Source of the DNA: Spisula solida
Lineage: Eukaryota; Mollusca; Bivalvia; Venerida; Mactridae
Length of the DNA stretch: 64,000 nucleotides
Reading direction: 5' to 3'
NCBI GenBank assembly: GCA_947247005.1
Contig: OX365955.1
Span: 46,789,822-46,853,821 of the forward strand
Shown here one piece after another: positions 14,344 through 23,877 of the stretch. The position numbers and the translations under genes are program-made. The notes under the pieces are model-generated. The model was not told the DNA's origin and ran no database searches. It worked only from the letters and a program-made list of their open reading frames with translations. Position 1 is the first letter of the stretch; the number at the start of each line of letters is the position of its first letter.

Positions 14344-14577
14344 ATGAGTCGTACTGCTGTCGCCAGGCAATTTCATTGCCACTATTCTACAAATACATGG
14401 CTGAAAGAGCGATATAATGTCACTGGGACAATAAAGGATCGCCCTTACAATGGGAGACCCCGGATAACAACTCGTAGACAAGGCGGGACTATGCGCATGC
14501 TCCATCACAGTAATCACTTCCGGTCAGCCATTACCACAGCTAGGATGATGATAGGAGTCCAATGGCGAATAAATTGA
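14344..14577 (+). pseudogene. Tc1-like transposase N-terminal relic
   Basis: The reading includes 'TGTIKDRPYNGRPRITTRRQ' followed by 'FRSAITTARM', the usual signature of the second helix-turn-helix and GRPR linker of Tc1-like transposases. The frame stops at 14577, before any aspartate of the DDE catalytic site. It lies inside a TIR-bounded element, 767 bases before the C-terminal relic ends. Not expected to make an active enzyme. Confidence 0.8.
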
Positions 14578-14735
14578 CAAATTATTTGATAAATATAACT
14601 CCGTTTTCAAATTATCGTAACTTAATTTTGATTCATTTTTTGTTTCATTCTTCATTGTAGACGATAACGATTAGGGTTTAGCCGATTTATCTCGCAACTC
14701 ATACACATCTTTACCAGCAGTATCACAAACACTGG

Positions 14736-15047
14736 ATGAATACATATTTTATTGTTGCCTGTGTAGCAGTTGAGTCTGTTTCAGGCAAAACTGTGCGCCT
14801 GTCCCCAAGCGAATTCATAAACATGCATGTCTGGGGCGAAATCGGACATCATGTCCGCGCACGTGCACCACTACCGAGGAATGTTGACAAACCTCACCAG
14901 ACCCTCATTCAAGAGTGGAACATGGTCCCACAACAACGCATGACAACCATCATAGCATCAATGAGGCGTAGTGCATTGTTGTTAAGGCTGCAACACCAGA
15001 TATTAAATGGGACAAAAGGTGTGAATTTTGTCATGTTCGACTGTTAG
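14736..15047 (+). pseudogene. Tc1-like transposase C-terminal relic
   Basis: Residues such as 'WGEIGHHVRAR', 'ALIQEWN'-like 'TLIQEWNMVPQQRM' and 'IASMRRS' match the C-terminal end typical of Tc1-like transposases (W-D/E-x-L/I-G-R region and RR-C tail). The usual catalytic Asp and Asp/Glu stretch before it is not present in any frame between 14577 and 14736, so the gene is internally deleted. The stop is at 15047, inside the right half of the transposon. Confidence 0.75.
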
Positions 15048-15170
15048 ATTTGAACCTTTGTAAAAATGTCATTCCTGTACAAATATCAATGAAATTTTGA
15101 ATTTAACCTCATGGATAATTCATGCATGAGTGTGTGCAATTTCAACGAATTTGAAAAATAACAACATAAT

Positions 15171-17509
15171 TTATTTTTCTATAATATAAAGTGTGCGTTT
15201 ATTTTGTCCCTGAGTGTACTTGTTTACTACTTTTTTAGCCTCCTCCTTATTTAGGACAATGTCACTGACCTCATCAACAACCTCTATATCACAGTGCTTT
15301 AAATTGATGCGTAGGTTAAATTTTTTGTCTTCAATACTATCAATAAAAGAACGAAATGAATCAAAACTCATGTCTAAGTTACATTTATCTATGTAAGCGG
15401 ACTGTAAACTAGAATTGTTTATACCAATACATGGAAAACAAACATCATCCAGACATAGGTCAACTAGTTTTGAGTGATTTAGAAGGTTAAGAGATAGTGG
15501 ACAGGCTTGATATCTTTTCGTGTTATCATTACATTCCAACCTCTTCAATTGTATACTTTCAAGTATAACATGACCAGAGAGAAATTCCACCAGCTCTCCT
15601 AACTTTTCATATGACAAATATGAGATGTTAAACAGATGCAATACTGTCAGTTGCTGGAAATCTCTCCAAGGGAATTCAAAAAACCTTATTTCTGCCAAGA
15701 GATCTCCAAAACGTTCAAATGTTTCCGAAGGTTCAAATGATTCCGATCGTTCAAATGAGCCCCGTGTATTAATACAGAATATAGATTTTACACATCCTCT
15801 ATTTAACAATAAAAGTTCTTTCAATGTGTCAGTATCATGAAGGGATTTGTTAAAATTGAAATGTTCAAGTTTTAATACAATATCTGTAGGACTAGATTCA
15901 GTGATTTCCTTATCTGTAGGACTAGATTCAGTAATTTCCTTATCTGTATGAATAGATTTAGTGATTTCTTTGTAACAATCAACTACAAGATTCTGTAGTG
16001 ACTCCAGTGACTCCAGTGGATATATCAAATTACCTAAATCTATCATGTGACCGACAATAAAACGGCCAAACTCTCTCCTTAGTAAGATTAATGCATCTGA
16101 TAAGATGATAGACAAGTTATCAAACAAACCTTTAACCTCTTTCCCACACAAGCCTGCCAGTAACAAAATGACATTTCCATTTTGCATGAAATCTAATGGT
16201 TGAGTCCATGTCTTAACCACCTCTTCAAATACATCCGTTCTTGACAAACTCAATGCCCCAAAAAATTCCAAATAGCTTTTATGAATGAATGAGACAGTTA
16301 ACTCTTGATCCAAATCACTACTGACAACTTTAGTTTTGGACAAAACACCTATTTCACACAAATATGTCTGATCTTTCCAGCACAGGGTAAGTGACTCAGA
16401 TTCTAACGGCTTCTTTGTAAATACAAGAGAAGCAACGTTTTCATTTTGCTTAAACAATGCTTCAAACGAAAAGAGACATAATTTTTCTATTAAACTTGCA
16501 TGCTTTTTGATATATGTGAATTGTGACAATGACTTAGGAAATTGGAAGCCAGAAGGCAGCGTATCTGGAGCTGCTATTCCTTTCTCTTCCGCCCTTTTAA
16601 ACATCATTTCTAAACTGTAACCATAAACAACAGCCCGAGACATGGATGTCAGAGATTGTTTGTTAAACCAAACCATGACCAAATTTGAAGCAAGGATTGG
16701 TATACACAAATGATCCTTAAGGCCACATTCTTTGACTTCTTTCATGAAAGTGTGAAACTCATTGCTCTCCTTATTTACTTCATTTATGTAATTGACGACA
16801 TGTTCAACATATCTGTCTGAAGACTTTCCCTCCAAACCAAATATATTCACATGTTTATCAATATCTTTCGTCGACAAACGCGTACTTTCAATTATGTATG
16901 GCCGACATGTAGTAAAGTAAGTGCAAGTTTCCAAGTGTAATCTTTTGGGAATGTTAGAGTTAACCCCATCAATTGTTTTAGGACTCCATTCATCCAATCC
17001 ATCCAGTATTATTAGGCATTGGTATTCTCTTAAAATAGTTTCTATTCTTGTATACATGTCCTTACTATGAGTGTCAAACAACTGTCCAATTATCATGTCA
17101 ATAACATGTGTACAGCGTGTCTCCCGAAGAGATACAAAAAACACAAAGTCAAAATTGTTCATGCAATCTAGATCATTTTGTGAAATTTTTGAAGATTTTT
17201 CTGACTTATTACCACGTTTCGCCATACACCACGCAAGACACATTCGTTTACAGAATGAAGTTTTTCCCGTACCAGCGTCACCAGTCATATATACATATTG
17301 GCATTGTTCGGCTTCCTCATAAAATATACCTTTGTACGACGTGACGACTTTCTGCTCATCCTGAGATTGCTTTTTGTGATAATCTACACTACGCATAGAT
17401 GGATACTGATATATCTTCAGAAGGTCATCATCTTGATCTTTAAACACTGGATGTAGTGGTAACTTGGAACAATCGTGCTGGTAGGACTCTATAAGCTTTT
17501 GTTGGATAT
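15171..17509 (-). CDS. NLR-like protein, exon 4: NACHT NTPase and degenerate LRRs
   Basis: About 778 codons. A lead region is followed by a NACHT NTPase: Walker A 'TGDAGTGKTSFC' about 76 residues into the exon and a Walker B/sensor stretch 'CLIILDGLDEW' about 90 residues later. Then come a winged-helix-like middle with 'FIHKSYLEFFGAL' and about five weak leucine-rich units near the C-terminus ('LTVLHLFN', 'LESIQLKRL', 'LVDLCLDDV'). NACHT proteins are intracellular NTP-driven sensors that oligomerise. The chosen 5' border is an acceptor 'gtttcaatttcag' at 17510. It takes the phase left by exon 3, while the open frame itself extends to 17579. The last 15 codons (YTQGQNKRTLYIIEK) and the stop are encoded by the end of the Tc1-like transposon. 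An in-frame 30-bp repeat encodes 'DKEITESSPT'-like units around 15870-15960. Exact function and ligand unknown. Confidence 0.88.
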
Positions 17510-18045
17510 CTGAAATTGAAACATTGAAGTTTGCTGCACGTTGTTTTGCATTTATCAATTTGTCCTTTATAAGATACAATTTTGAATAGCCAGTGTCACA
17601 AAATCACTCTCATGTATCATAGTGGAACAAGATTTATCACATAACCTGCGGTCCAGGAGTGCCGTAAATCCGTGCCGTAAATATCGTTCGGCACTCCCAG
17701 ACTGTGCAATAAATATCTTTATCGCATGTGTTACTATATATAGTAACAAAATTGCGCTGAATTTGGACTGATATGTGCGTCTAGTGTGCCAAATATCGAT
17801 ATATGGACCTCTTCCGGTGTGCCAAAACTCCGTATCGAGGGTATATCCGGTCATTTCAGAAGCGACGCGCGTACGTAACGTACACAAACATGTGCCGTCA
17901 TTAGCGCGCTGGAATACAAATTGAAGATTCTCACTGTTTCGCAGGTTAAAGAAACTCTAGAAAAGGTAGATCTGTGCTTGTTTTGATATTTCGTGTTTAG
18001 AAAAAATCAGTGGAGTTGAACATATACGATAAAAAGGTTATAAAA

Positions 18046-18172
18046 CAGGGCCGTTGTGCATTAAATCGATATTCGGCATACTAGGTTAGGTATTGGCACT
18101 CGGGCTGAAGCCCTCGAGCCAATACCTAACCTAGTATGCTGAATATCGACTTAATGCCCGCCGTCCCTGTGT
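18046..18172. repeat. Long near-perfect hairpin (palindromic element)
   Basis: Arms of about 55 bases: 'gcattaaatcgatattcggc', 'atactaggttaggtattggc' and 'actcggg', each with an inverted partner on the right, closing on the tip 'ctgaag'. Only a few mismatches, mostly near the outer edge ('acagggccg' against 'cgtccctgt'). No coding capacity. Same architecture as the other hairpins in the window. Confidence 0.85.
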
Positions 18173-18343
18173 AATAATCTATACAAATGAGTTTGACGCG
18201 ACGTTAGCCAATCCATGCATTGATCCGTCAATGACGTCAGCATAATATCAATGTCACCATGACGTCGCGCTAATTGTAATGCTTAATTTTTGGTGAAACT
18301 TATGCAGCGTACATCATCCTTTTGAACAATATTGAGCGTTTTC

Positions 18344-18515
18344 TAAGGTTATGTGATAAACAGAATCTTGCATTCGTGCTCATTACATACAAGGTTTATT
18401 AAACTCGTCGACAAAAACAATATGACACTCGGCAAAGCCTCGTGTCATATCATTTTGTCCACTCGTTTAATAAAACTCGTATGTAATGAGCACTCATGTA
18501 AGATCCTCTATATAC
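18344..18515. repeat. Palindromic hairpin related to the 0.95-kb elements
   Basis: Arms 'aatcttgcattcgtgctcat', 'tttattaaactcgt' and 'caatatgacactcggc' fold against 'gtgtcatatcatt', 'actcgtttaataaaactcgt' and 'gagcactcatgtaagatcct'. The outer words ('gtgataaa...aatctt' and 'aagatcctctatata') also occur at the start of the elements at 39501 and 48893, in the opposite orientation. This is therefore a compact member of the same family. Confidence 0.85.
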
Positions 18516-19582
18516 AGGTGTCATTTCTAGCGTTATATTGATTTTAATAATGGCATTGAGAGAAACTTGCGTTTTTCCAAGTTTACTAGAACTTGCGTCC
18601 ATATCACACGGATGCCACAACAGATGAATCAGATTTGAATACACAGGTGCACGCATGCACACGTTTGATAACTGTTACTTCAATACTTTAAGGGTTTTCT
18701 GCAACACAAGCTAACTTTTATTTTACAAGGACCATAACTTGGGCAAGGATACCGGTAGTAGATCTACGCCTCTGCCCCCCCAGCCATGTGTAGGGGCCAA
18801 AGAATGGCCATATTTTGTATTAAATTCACCAAACAGTTATCTATGTCGAATGATTACATGGAAGGCAAATGAAAATCTAAATATGCATCAAAAATAAAAT
18901 GAGCAGTGGTTAAAGTGTATAAAATCATCTGCATCACCGATGGTAATAACTGTTAAATGTATAAAATAAATTATCAAAAACCGTAGTATACCGGCTTTTA
19001 TACAACGGTTAAGAGTAGCCTGGTGGTTAATACAAAGGGTCAGAACGACTTACTATTGTATAAAAAAGGTTTACTAGTACTACGGCTTTTAAATATCATT
19101 TTTCGATTCTAATATGATTTAAATGCGCAATCATTGTTACTTTGTGCGAGCGTATGTTGTTTACTTTACTTGTTTACCTGCATGACGTCAATAATAGAAC
19201 ACCTGTGCGGCGTGACGTCCCTTTCATCGGTATATCGAGCCTTATACAACACTAATCTTGTTATTTGTTTACATAAGCAAAACCGTCGGTCATGTTAGAA
19301 TCTTTAAATATAGGCGAGCACATTTTACCAGTCACTATTTAATCCTCGTGCCTTTGCGTTATTGTACTATAAGAATGTTTTGATTAGTTTAAATAACAAC
19401 TCTGATTGGACGATGGATAAGGACGGATATTCAAGGATGACATGTTAGTTGTGCTCGCCTATACATGTACTAGTTGTAAAGCTAAAGACATGTATTTTCA
19501 TGGAATTAAATCACATGTGTGAGATATAATTCCATGGTATTGTTTATCATACCCGTGATGTCATCAGTACGTTGGCACTTAC

Positions 19583-20129
19583 TAGCTTTTAAAGTCTCTA
19601 CTGCCTCTGGTTTTTGTAATGTTGCCACATTTTCTTGTAATGCTGCCAATTGTTCTTGAAATGCTGCCCATTGTTCTTGTGATGCTGCCCGTCGTTCTTG
19701 TAATGCTGTCACTTGTTCTTGTAATGCTGTCACTTGTTCTTGAAATGCTGCCCATTGTTCTTGTGATGCTGCCCGTTGTTCTTGTGATGCTGCCCGTTGT
19801 TCTTGTGATGCTGCTCCTTGTTCTTGTAATGTTGCCACATTTTCTTGTAATGCTGCCATTCGTTTTTGTAATGCTGTCACTTGTTCTTCTGATGCTGCCC
19901 CTTGTTCTTGTAATGCTGTCACTTGTTCTTGTAATGCTGTCATTTGTTCATTTATACTGTCCATCTCACTTTCCAAGACCACAGTATCCATATCACACCA
20001 ATCCTTTACAATTGCATCATGACGTATCTTTAATTCTTCATCTATTGTAACATCGCGGGCATCATTTATTTCTGTAGATAAGTCCATTTGTTTTGTTTTT
20101 TTCACAAGTTGATAGAGTCGATTTAGAAC
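19583..20129 (-). CDS. NLR-like protein, exon 3: coiled coil encoded by a 21-bp minisatellite
   Basis: 547 bases giving 182 codons plus one base. The acceptor 'tttgctaacag' at 20130 continues exon 2 in phase 0, and the donor 'A|gtaagt' leaves phase 1, matching the acceptor of exon 4. After an acidic lead ('DEELKIRHDAIVKDW') come 16 heptads such as 'VTALQEQ', 'VATLQEQ', 'GAASQEQ' and 'WAAFQEQ'. V and L fall three residues apart in many heptads, as a/d positions of a coiled coil do; the GAAS/RAAS units weaken the core. Probably an oligomerisation rod between HEPN and NACHT. Inference from phase and order; transcript evidence would settle the joins. Confidence 0.72.
19608..19943 (-). repeat. In-frame 21-bp coding minisatellite (16 units)
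   Basis: Sixteen 21-bp units read as heptads on the minus strand; on the plus strand they appear as 'cttgttcttgtaatgctgtc' variants. Unit types (VTALQEQ, RAASQEQ, WAAFQEQ, LAALQEN, VATLQ) recur in blocks; for example W-A-A-F units and N-V-A-T-L units appear twice, indicating block duplication. Copy number is likely to vary between individuals. Confidence 0.9.
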
Positions 20130-20462
20130 CTGTTAGCAAAAGAAAATTTGAGTTCACAATTTTCTTACAATATTATCAAAATACAAATGTAAGTTACATG
20201 TACTGCAAGTTTTTATCATACAAGAGTTCTTGCTTACTGTCTGGTATAATCATGCAGTGAGGTTTCCAATTAGCGGGCCAATATCTATATCATTTTCCGG
20301 CCCTAGTTGGCATGAATGATAGCCTCCATTAGAAGGAGTGTCATGTACAAACCCCATGTTCCTATACCAAAGGTCAAGTTCACAGTAGGAGGTCAAAAGT
20401 CAAATTTAATTTGTCCGGACCATAACACAGCGCTTGCTGACCTGAAATCTTATTACTAAAAG

Positions 20463-20912
20463 TTCAAGGCATACGTACAGCCGAAACTAAACCCAATATT
20501 TGGACGACACCGCTTCAATAATGAAGTACAGGGTACTGACAAGATTGACACTTTTATCACAAGAATTTGGGCACATGACTGCAACTTTGGAGATGCAGAA
20601 AATGACTTGTTAAGAGACGGAATGGTGTTTTGATGCACAAACACAAAAGTGCGTGAAAAGCTGATAAATGAAGGCGATGATCTAATAATAATAATCCAAC
20701 AGAAACTGGATTCGATGGCATATGGTGCCAAATCCGAGTTTGACTTCATCCGAAAGCGACAAGCCAACAACAAACCGCAAAGGCGATTTGAGACCAAATT
20801 CAATTCAATGGATCTACGCATTCCAGGGGCCAGGGACAACAACAAAAACAGACCAACCACTGAGGACGATGTTGTGGAAAGGAACATTTTGGACAACTAT
20901 TTTACATTATGA
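20463..20912 (+). pseudogene. Gag relic of a Ty3/gypsy-like retrotransposon
   Basis: The reading 'FKAYVQPKLNPIF', 'NNEVQGTDKIDTFITRIWAH', 'DCNFGD', 'LLRDGMVF', stop, 'TKVREKLINEGDDL' follows the core of Ty3/gypsy gag proteins (in which a region like RLR-x-A-x-x-C-F and 'IRDRIVFG...REKLL' is usual). A single in-frame TGA near 20632 interrupts it. No LTR, protease or RT fragment was seen nearby, so only a gag piece survives. Lies inside intron 2, opposite strand to the host gene. Confidence 0.7.
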
Positions 20913-21204
20913 AAAGGTTTGCACAAGCAATCAACGCGTAAATGAAGTTTGTGACAATAGTGTTGAGATAATCATTGTGACAAAGTTTTTAATGATTAGG
21001 CAAGATGAGCTAAACAATAGTAAACCAAAATATTTCATGGTTGCTATGCTACCAGTCTCCAAGGTCTAACTAGCGACATGGCAATCGTAACTACTCGGGT
21101 ATTTCCGTCATGTACCCGGACGCTCCATTGGATGTATTAAGCGGAATTGACGAGACGAATATCGTCCAGGATACCGCCCGGTCAGACAATGTATGACGTT
21201 GAAC

Positions 21205-21935
21205 AGAAAACTAGAAATTCATGCCCTCGGGCAAATTATGTCGAGCCTCGGTGCACGTTGAAAAAAGGCTACAACTTAAATAAGCCTTTAATTTGACCTT
21301 TGACATCCAACTGTGACCTTGACCTTTGAGATAGGAACCTGGGGGTTGGGATTGACACTCCGCCACATGGTAATATTCATGCCAATTATAAGCAAGATTG
21401 GTCAATGCATGACAAAGTAATGGTATAACTTCAACTTGACCTTTGACCTCCATCTGAGACCTTCACCTTTAAGATAGAAACCTTGATGTTGGGAATGACA
21501 CTCGGCCTAATGGAGGTAAACATTCATGCAAAATATAAGAGAGATTGGTCAATGTATGAAAAGTTATGGTCCGGACAAGCTTCAATTTGACCTTTGACCT
21601 CCAACTGTGACCTTGACCTTTGAGATAGGAACCTGTGGGTTGGGCATGACATTCCGTCTCATAGAGGTTAACATTCAGAAAGATTGGTCAATCTATGACA
21701 AAGTTATGGTCCGGACAAGCTTTCAATTTGACCTTTGACCTCGAACTGTGACATTTACCTTTAAGATAGGAAGCTGGGGGTTAGACATGGAGGTGAACAT
21801 TATGTCAAATATAAGCAAGATTGGTCAAAGCATAACAAAGTTATGGTCCGGACAAAATCGGACGGACGCACGCACTTACGCACGCACATACACCAAAAGT
21901 GGCGATTAAGTCTCGCTCACCGCAAGCGGGCTCGC
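21205..21935. repeat. Dispersed repeat with tgacctttgacc arrays and ACGC/ACGG tail
   Basis: About four to five copies of a roughly 140-150-base unit, each with 'ttgacctttgacctc', 'tgtgaccttgacctttgaga' and 'gattggtcaa'. It ends in 'gacggacgcacgcac' and 'ctcgctcaccgcaagcgggc'. Same architecture as the repeats at 2572, 25141, 36023 and 53148. No coding capacity. Confidence 0.75.
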
Positions 21936-22289
21936 CAATTAATTGTGCATGATAAGCTTAGCGTATATTACGTCCAAGATGTTTAATCAATCAGTAAATT
22001 CCATTTTTTATCCTAGCTGTTTACAAAACTGTTAAAATAGTTCAGATTACACTAAGTACGGTTCAAATAATTACACCCGAGTCACGTTACGCCAGTACTG
22101 TTCAAGGGGTCCCGATTGGCAACATGATAAATGGCAGATGTTTTTAAGCCCGCGTCAAAATAACCAAAATAAACGATGTTTGAAAATGAGACGCATGACT
22201 ACTAATAGACTACGAAGTAAATCGAGCTGGAATAGTTCAAATGTGCGAGAAGTGATCCAATATACAGGAAATGTTTAGACCTTAAAGTC

Positions 22290-22685
22290 ACATTTTCTCT
22301 CCTAAAACGTTTTTCCCGATCATCCAGTAAATAGACTAAAAACAAAGAATTAGTATGTTCTTCACAAACGACCTATAATTGACGACAGAATGTCAACTAT
22401 ATTTGCCGAAATAGTAAGCCAAAAATCACATTTAGTAAATAGTATGGATGACAAAATACTAATTTTGCAAGAGTTGTTCCCCTTAGACTTTAAATTATGC
22501 ATTTATTGTTTACATTTCGTTATTTTGTTTACAAACCAACTTGAGGCTTTATTTCGTTTTCTTCAATCTTATGGCGTTTTCCACCTTTGGACTCAACTAA
22601 AGTACTCTAAATGCATCATTTCCCAGTCGGGTTGCCAAGTTATTGGTTTTTGAAAATAGCCATTTAAGGCATAATGGGACTTTAA
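22290..22685 (+). repeat. Dispersed repeat family, copy A
   Basis: Shares long near-identical stretches with 47080-47475 (same strand) and 38640-38985 (reverse), for example 'aattgacgacagaatgtca', 'atggatgacaaaatactaat' and 'ttttgcaagagttg'. An open frame of 87 codons runs through it, but the reading is not conserved intact between copies, so it is treated as non-coding. Located in intron 2. Confidence 0.85.
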
Positions 22686-22769
22686 GTAAAGAACGAAATT
22701 TACTGAGCAGACCGTCAGAGTTTGTACATTATCATTATGATTATGTGACTGTCAGCGAGACTTCAAAAA

Positions 22770-22862
22770 GATAATATTAAGTCAGACAGGGAAGGCAGCA
22801 CTCAACTTAACCATCGAGCAGAGAAAACATTAAAAGCATACAAGACACAATGCCCAACTGAA
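22770..22862. repeat. Short dispersed repeat, copy 1
   Basis: 'attaagtcagacagggaagg', 'cagcactcaacttaacca' and 'cccaact' recur at 35385-35475 with few changes. At the second site the frame reads 'TSRAQKSLKTHKAYYAQLKK', which looks protein-like, so both could derive from a retroelement ORF. At this site the same frame is interrupted. Confidence 0.7.
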
Positions 22863-22885
22863 ATATAAATGAAAGTAAGGTTTAC

Positions 22886-22951
22886 CTGTTTCAATTTCTC
22901 CCAATTTTTGTCAAATTCCTTCTCCGACCATACCGTATTGCCATGCTTCAA
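22886..22951 (-). CDS. NLR-like protein, exon 2: end of the HEPN domain
   Basis: A 66-base exon of 22 codons, LKHGNTVWSEKEFDKNWEKL plus KQ. The acceptor is 'ctgaaattgcattaaaac' on the plus strand (tttcag on the minus strand) and the donor is 'cag|gtaaac'. Joined to exon 1 it places His 5 residues after the Arg of 'RSE', completing an R-x4-H motif typical of HEPN RNase-type domains. Both ends are phase 0. The exon was deduced from splice signals and from similarity of the joined reading to DZIP3-type HEPN domains, in which a 'F-x-x-x-W' helix follows the motif. Confidence 0.68.
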
Positions 22952-23512
22952 CTGAAATTGCATTAAAACATTACTCAGTGAAGTTAAAGGTATTACTCCC
23001 CGATGTATGATTACCGGCTTTATCATATCACACAAACAACTAAAGTCCAGTGACAAAGCCAGGTGCTTGAACTGGAATCAAAATACTGTTACACGTATAA
23101 ACACTTGACATTGACCAATGGGTATGAGGTTTAGTTTGAATCACTACAAACATGTGAAAGGAGCTCACCCCACCTGTTTTATCAATGAACCAGCCATTCA
23201 CTTCCCAAAATTTATTATAAATGAGAACAGTAAATATGAATATTAATTTCTCAGTTAGAAGCTAGACACAGATCATTACAGCACAGATCTATGCATAGAA
23301 CTATCCTATGTGTTGAGACGAAATGTACATATCTCTGAATTGCGAAGGTCATGCTTGTGTTCGTTGTACTGATTTTGGACAAAAGAAATCACGGAATTTC
23401 CCAATACTAATTTTATGTCTGCAACTGACAAACCGACAAACCGACCATCTTATCATGATTTATTTTTACTTTGAATCATGAGAATAATGATTTAACTAAA
23501 CATTATACATAC
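22952..23512 (-). other. Intron 1 of the NLR-like gene
   Basis: Donor 'gaa|gtatgt' at 23512 and acceptor 'tgcaatttcag' ending at 22952 (minus strand), both phase 0. Contains nothing else I recognise. Confidence 0.6.
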
Positions 23513-23877
23513 TTCACTCCGACATTGTCTCAATCGTGTAATATTTGCTTCAAGTGACATATCAGAAGGTGCAGGATTCTGCCAAAGTCTGTCCTCAGGA
23601 CGTTCACTATAGATGTACCTCAACAGACAAATCAGTGAATAGATATCAAAGTTCGATGATTTTGGATGTTTGTCTTTGGGTGGAAGAAACTCGGCTTGTT
23701 CAGCTGTTATTTTAGGTTTTCCACCTTTTTTGTCACCATTAATCAATGCTTTAAGTTTTTTATAGTGCGTCGTACTATCGAGGTATTTGCCAAGATCGTT
23801 ATCACATTTATCATCAACTATTTCCCGCACTACTTTGGTACCAACTTCAACCAATAGGTATTGGTATTGGTACCTAT
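23513..23877 (-). CDS. NLR-like protein, exon 1 seen: DZIP3-like HEPN domain
   Basis: 365 bases. Residues 'YLLVEVGTKVVREIVDD', 'KYLDSTTHYKKLKALI', 'FLPPKDKHPKSSNFDIYSLI' and 'DMSLEANITRLRQCRSE' match the layout of the DZIP3/hRUL138-like HEPN domain (LL-x-x-G-T-x-V-L-R, 'P..K..DisLL..LLR', 'D-x-S-...I-x-R-x-R-x-x-R-N/S-E'). It enters through acceptor 'gtttgatttcag' with phase 2, so at least one 5' exon with the start codon lies further left on the minus strand. I looked upstream to about 24450 and found no convincing candidate. HEPN domains with R-x4-6-H are RNA-binding or RNase domains; function here is inferred. Confidence 0.75.

Larger units (their letters stand above)
13986..15218 (+). mobile_element. 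Tc1-like DNA transposon with TA target duplication
   Basis: Perfect 23-bp terminal inverted repeats starting 'cactcagggacaaaataaac' at 13988 and their complement ending at 15216, flanked by TA on both sides (13986-13987 and 15217-15218). The element is 1229 bp without the TA. It carries two transposase relics on the plus strand, with the catalytic core apparently lost between them. Identical ends argue for fairly recent insertion, probably mobilised in trans. The right end overlaps the 3' end of the minus-strand NLR-like gene. Confidence 0.93.
17510..19582 (-). other. Intron 3 of the NLR-like gene
   Basis: Donor 'A|gtaagt' at 19582-19577 and acceptor 'tttcaatttcag' ending at 17510 (minus strand); both leave phase 1. 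The intron holds two long hairpins (18046-18172 and 18344-18515) and no supported gene. An alternative in-frame acceptor closer to 17565 would break phase with exon 3. Confidence 0.6.
20130..22885 (-). other. Intron 2 of the NLR-like gene
   Basis: Donor 'cag|gtaaac' at 22885 and acceptor ending at 20130 on the minus strand, both phase 0. The intron contains a gypsy-like gag relic (20463-20912), an AGGTCA-rich dispersed repeat (21205-21935) and a member of the repeat family A-D (22290-22685). Confidence 0.6.

Noticed and set aside
14245..14517. 90-codon minus-strand open frame inside the Tc1-like element
   Set aside because: Shadow of the plus-strand transposase relic.
17567..17887. 106-codon minus-strand frame just upstream of the NACHT exon
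   Set aside because: Different frame from the NACHT reading, no domain, and a phase-matched acceptor at 17510 explains the gene better.
19619..20050. 143-codon plus-strand frame of 'VLVMLP' repeats
   Set aside because: Opposite-strand read of the 21-bp minisatellite; the minus strand has the acidic/Gln heptads, splice borders and matching phase.
20456..20896. 146-codon minus-strand frame
   Set aside because: Shadow of the plus-strand gypsy-like gag relic, which has recognisable motifs.
22390..22653. 87-codon open frame, similar frames near 38663 and 47176
   Set aside because: Part of a dispersed repeat; the frames differ in length between copies with no sign of protein conservation.
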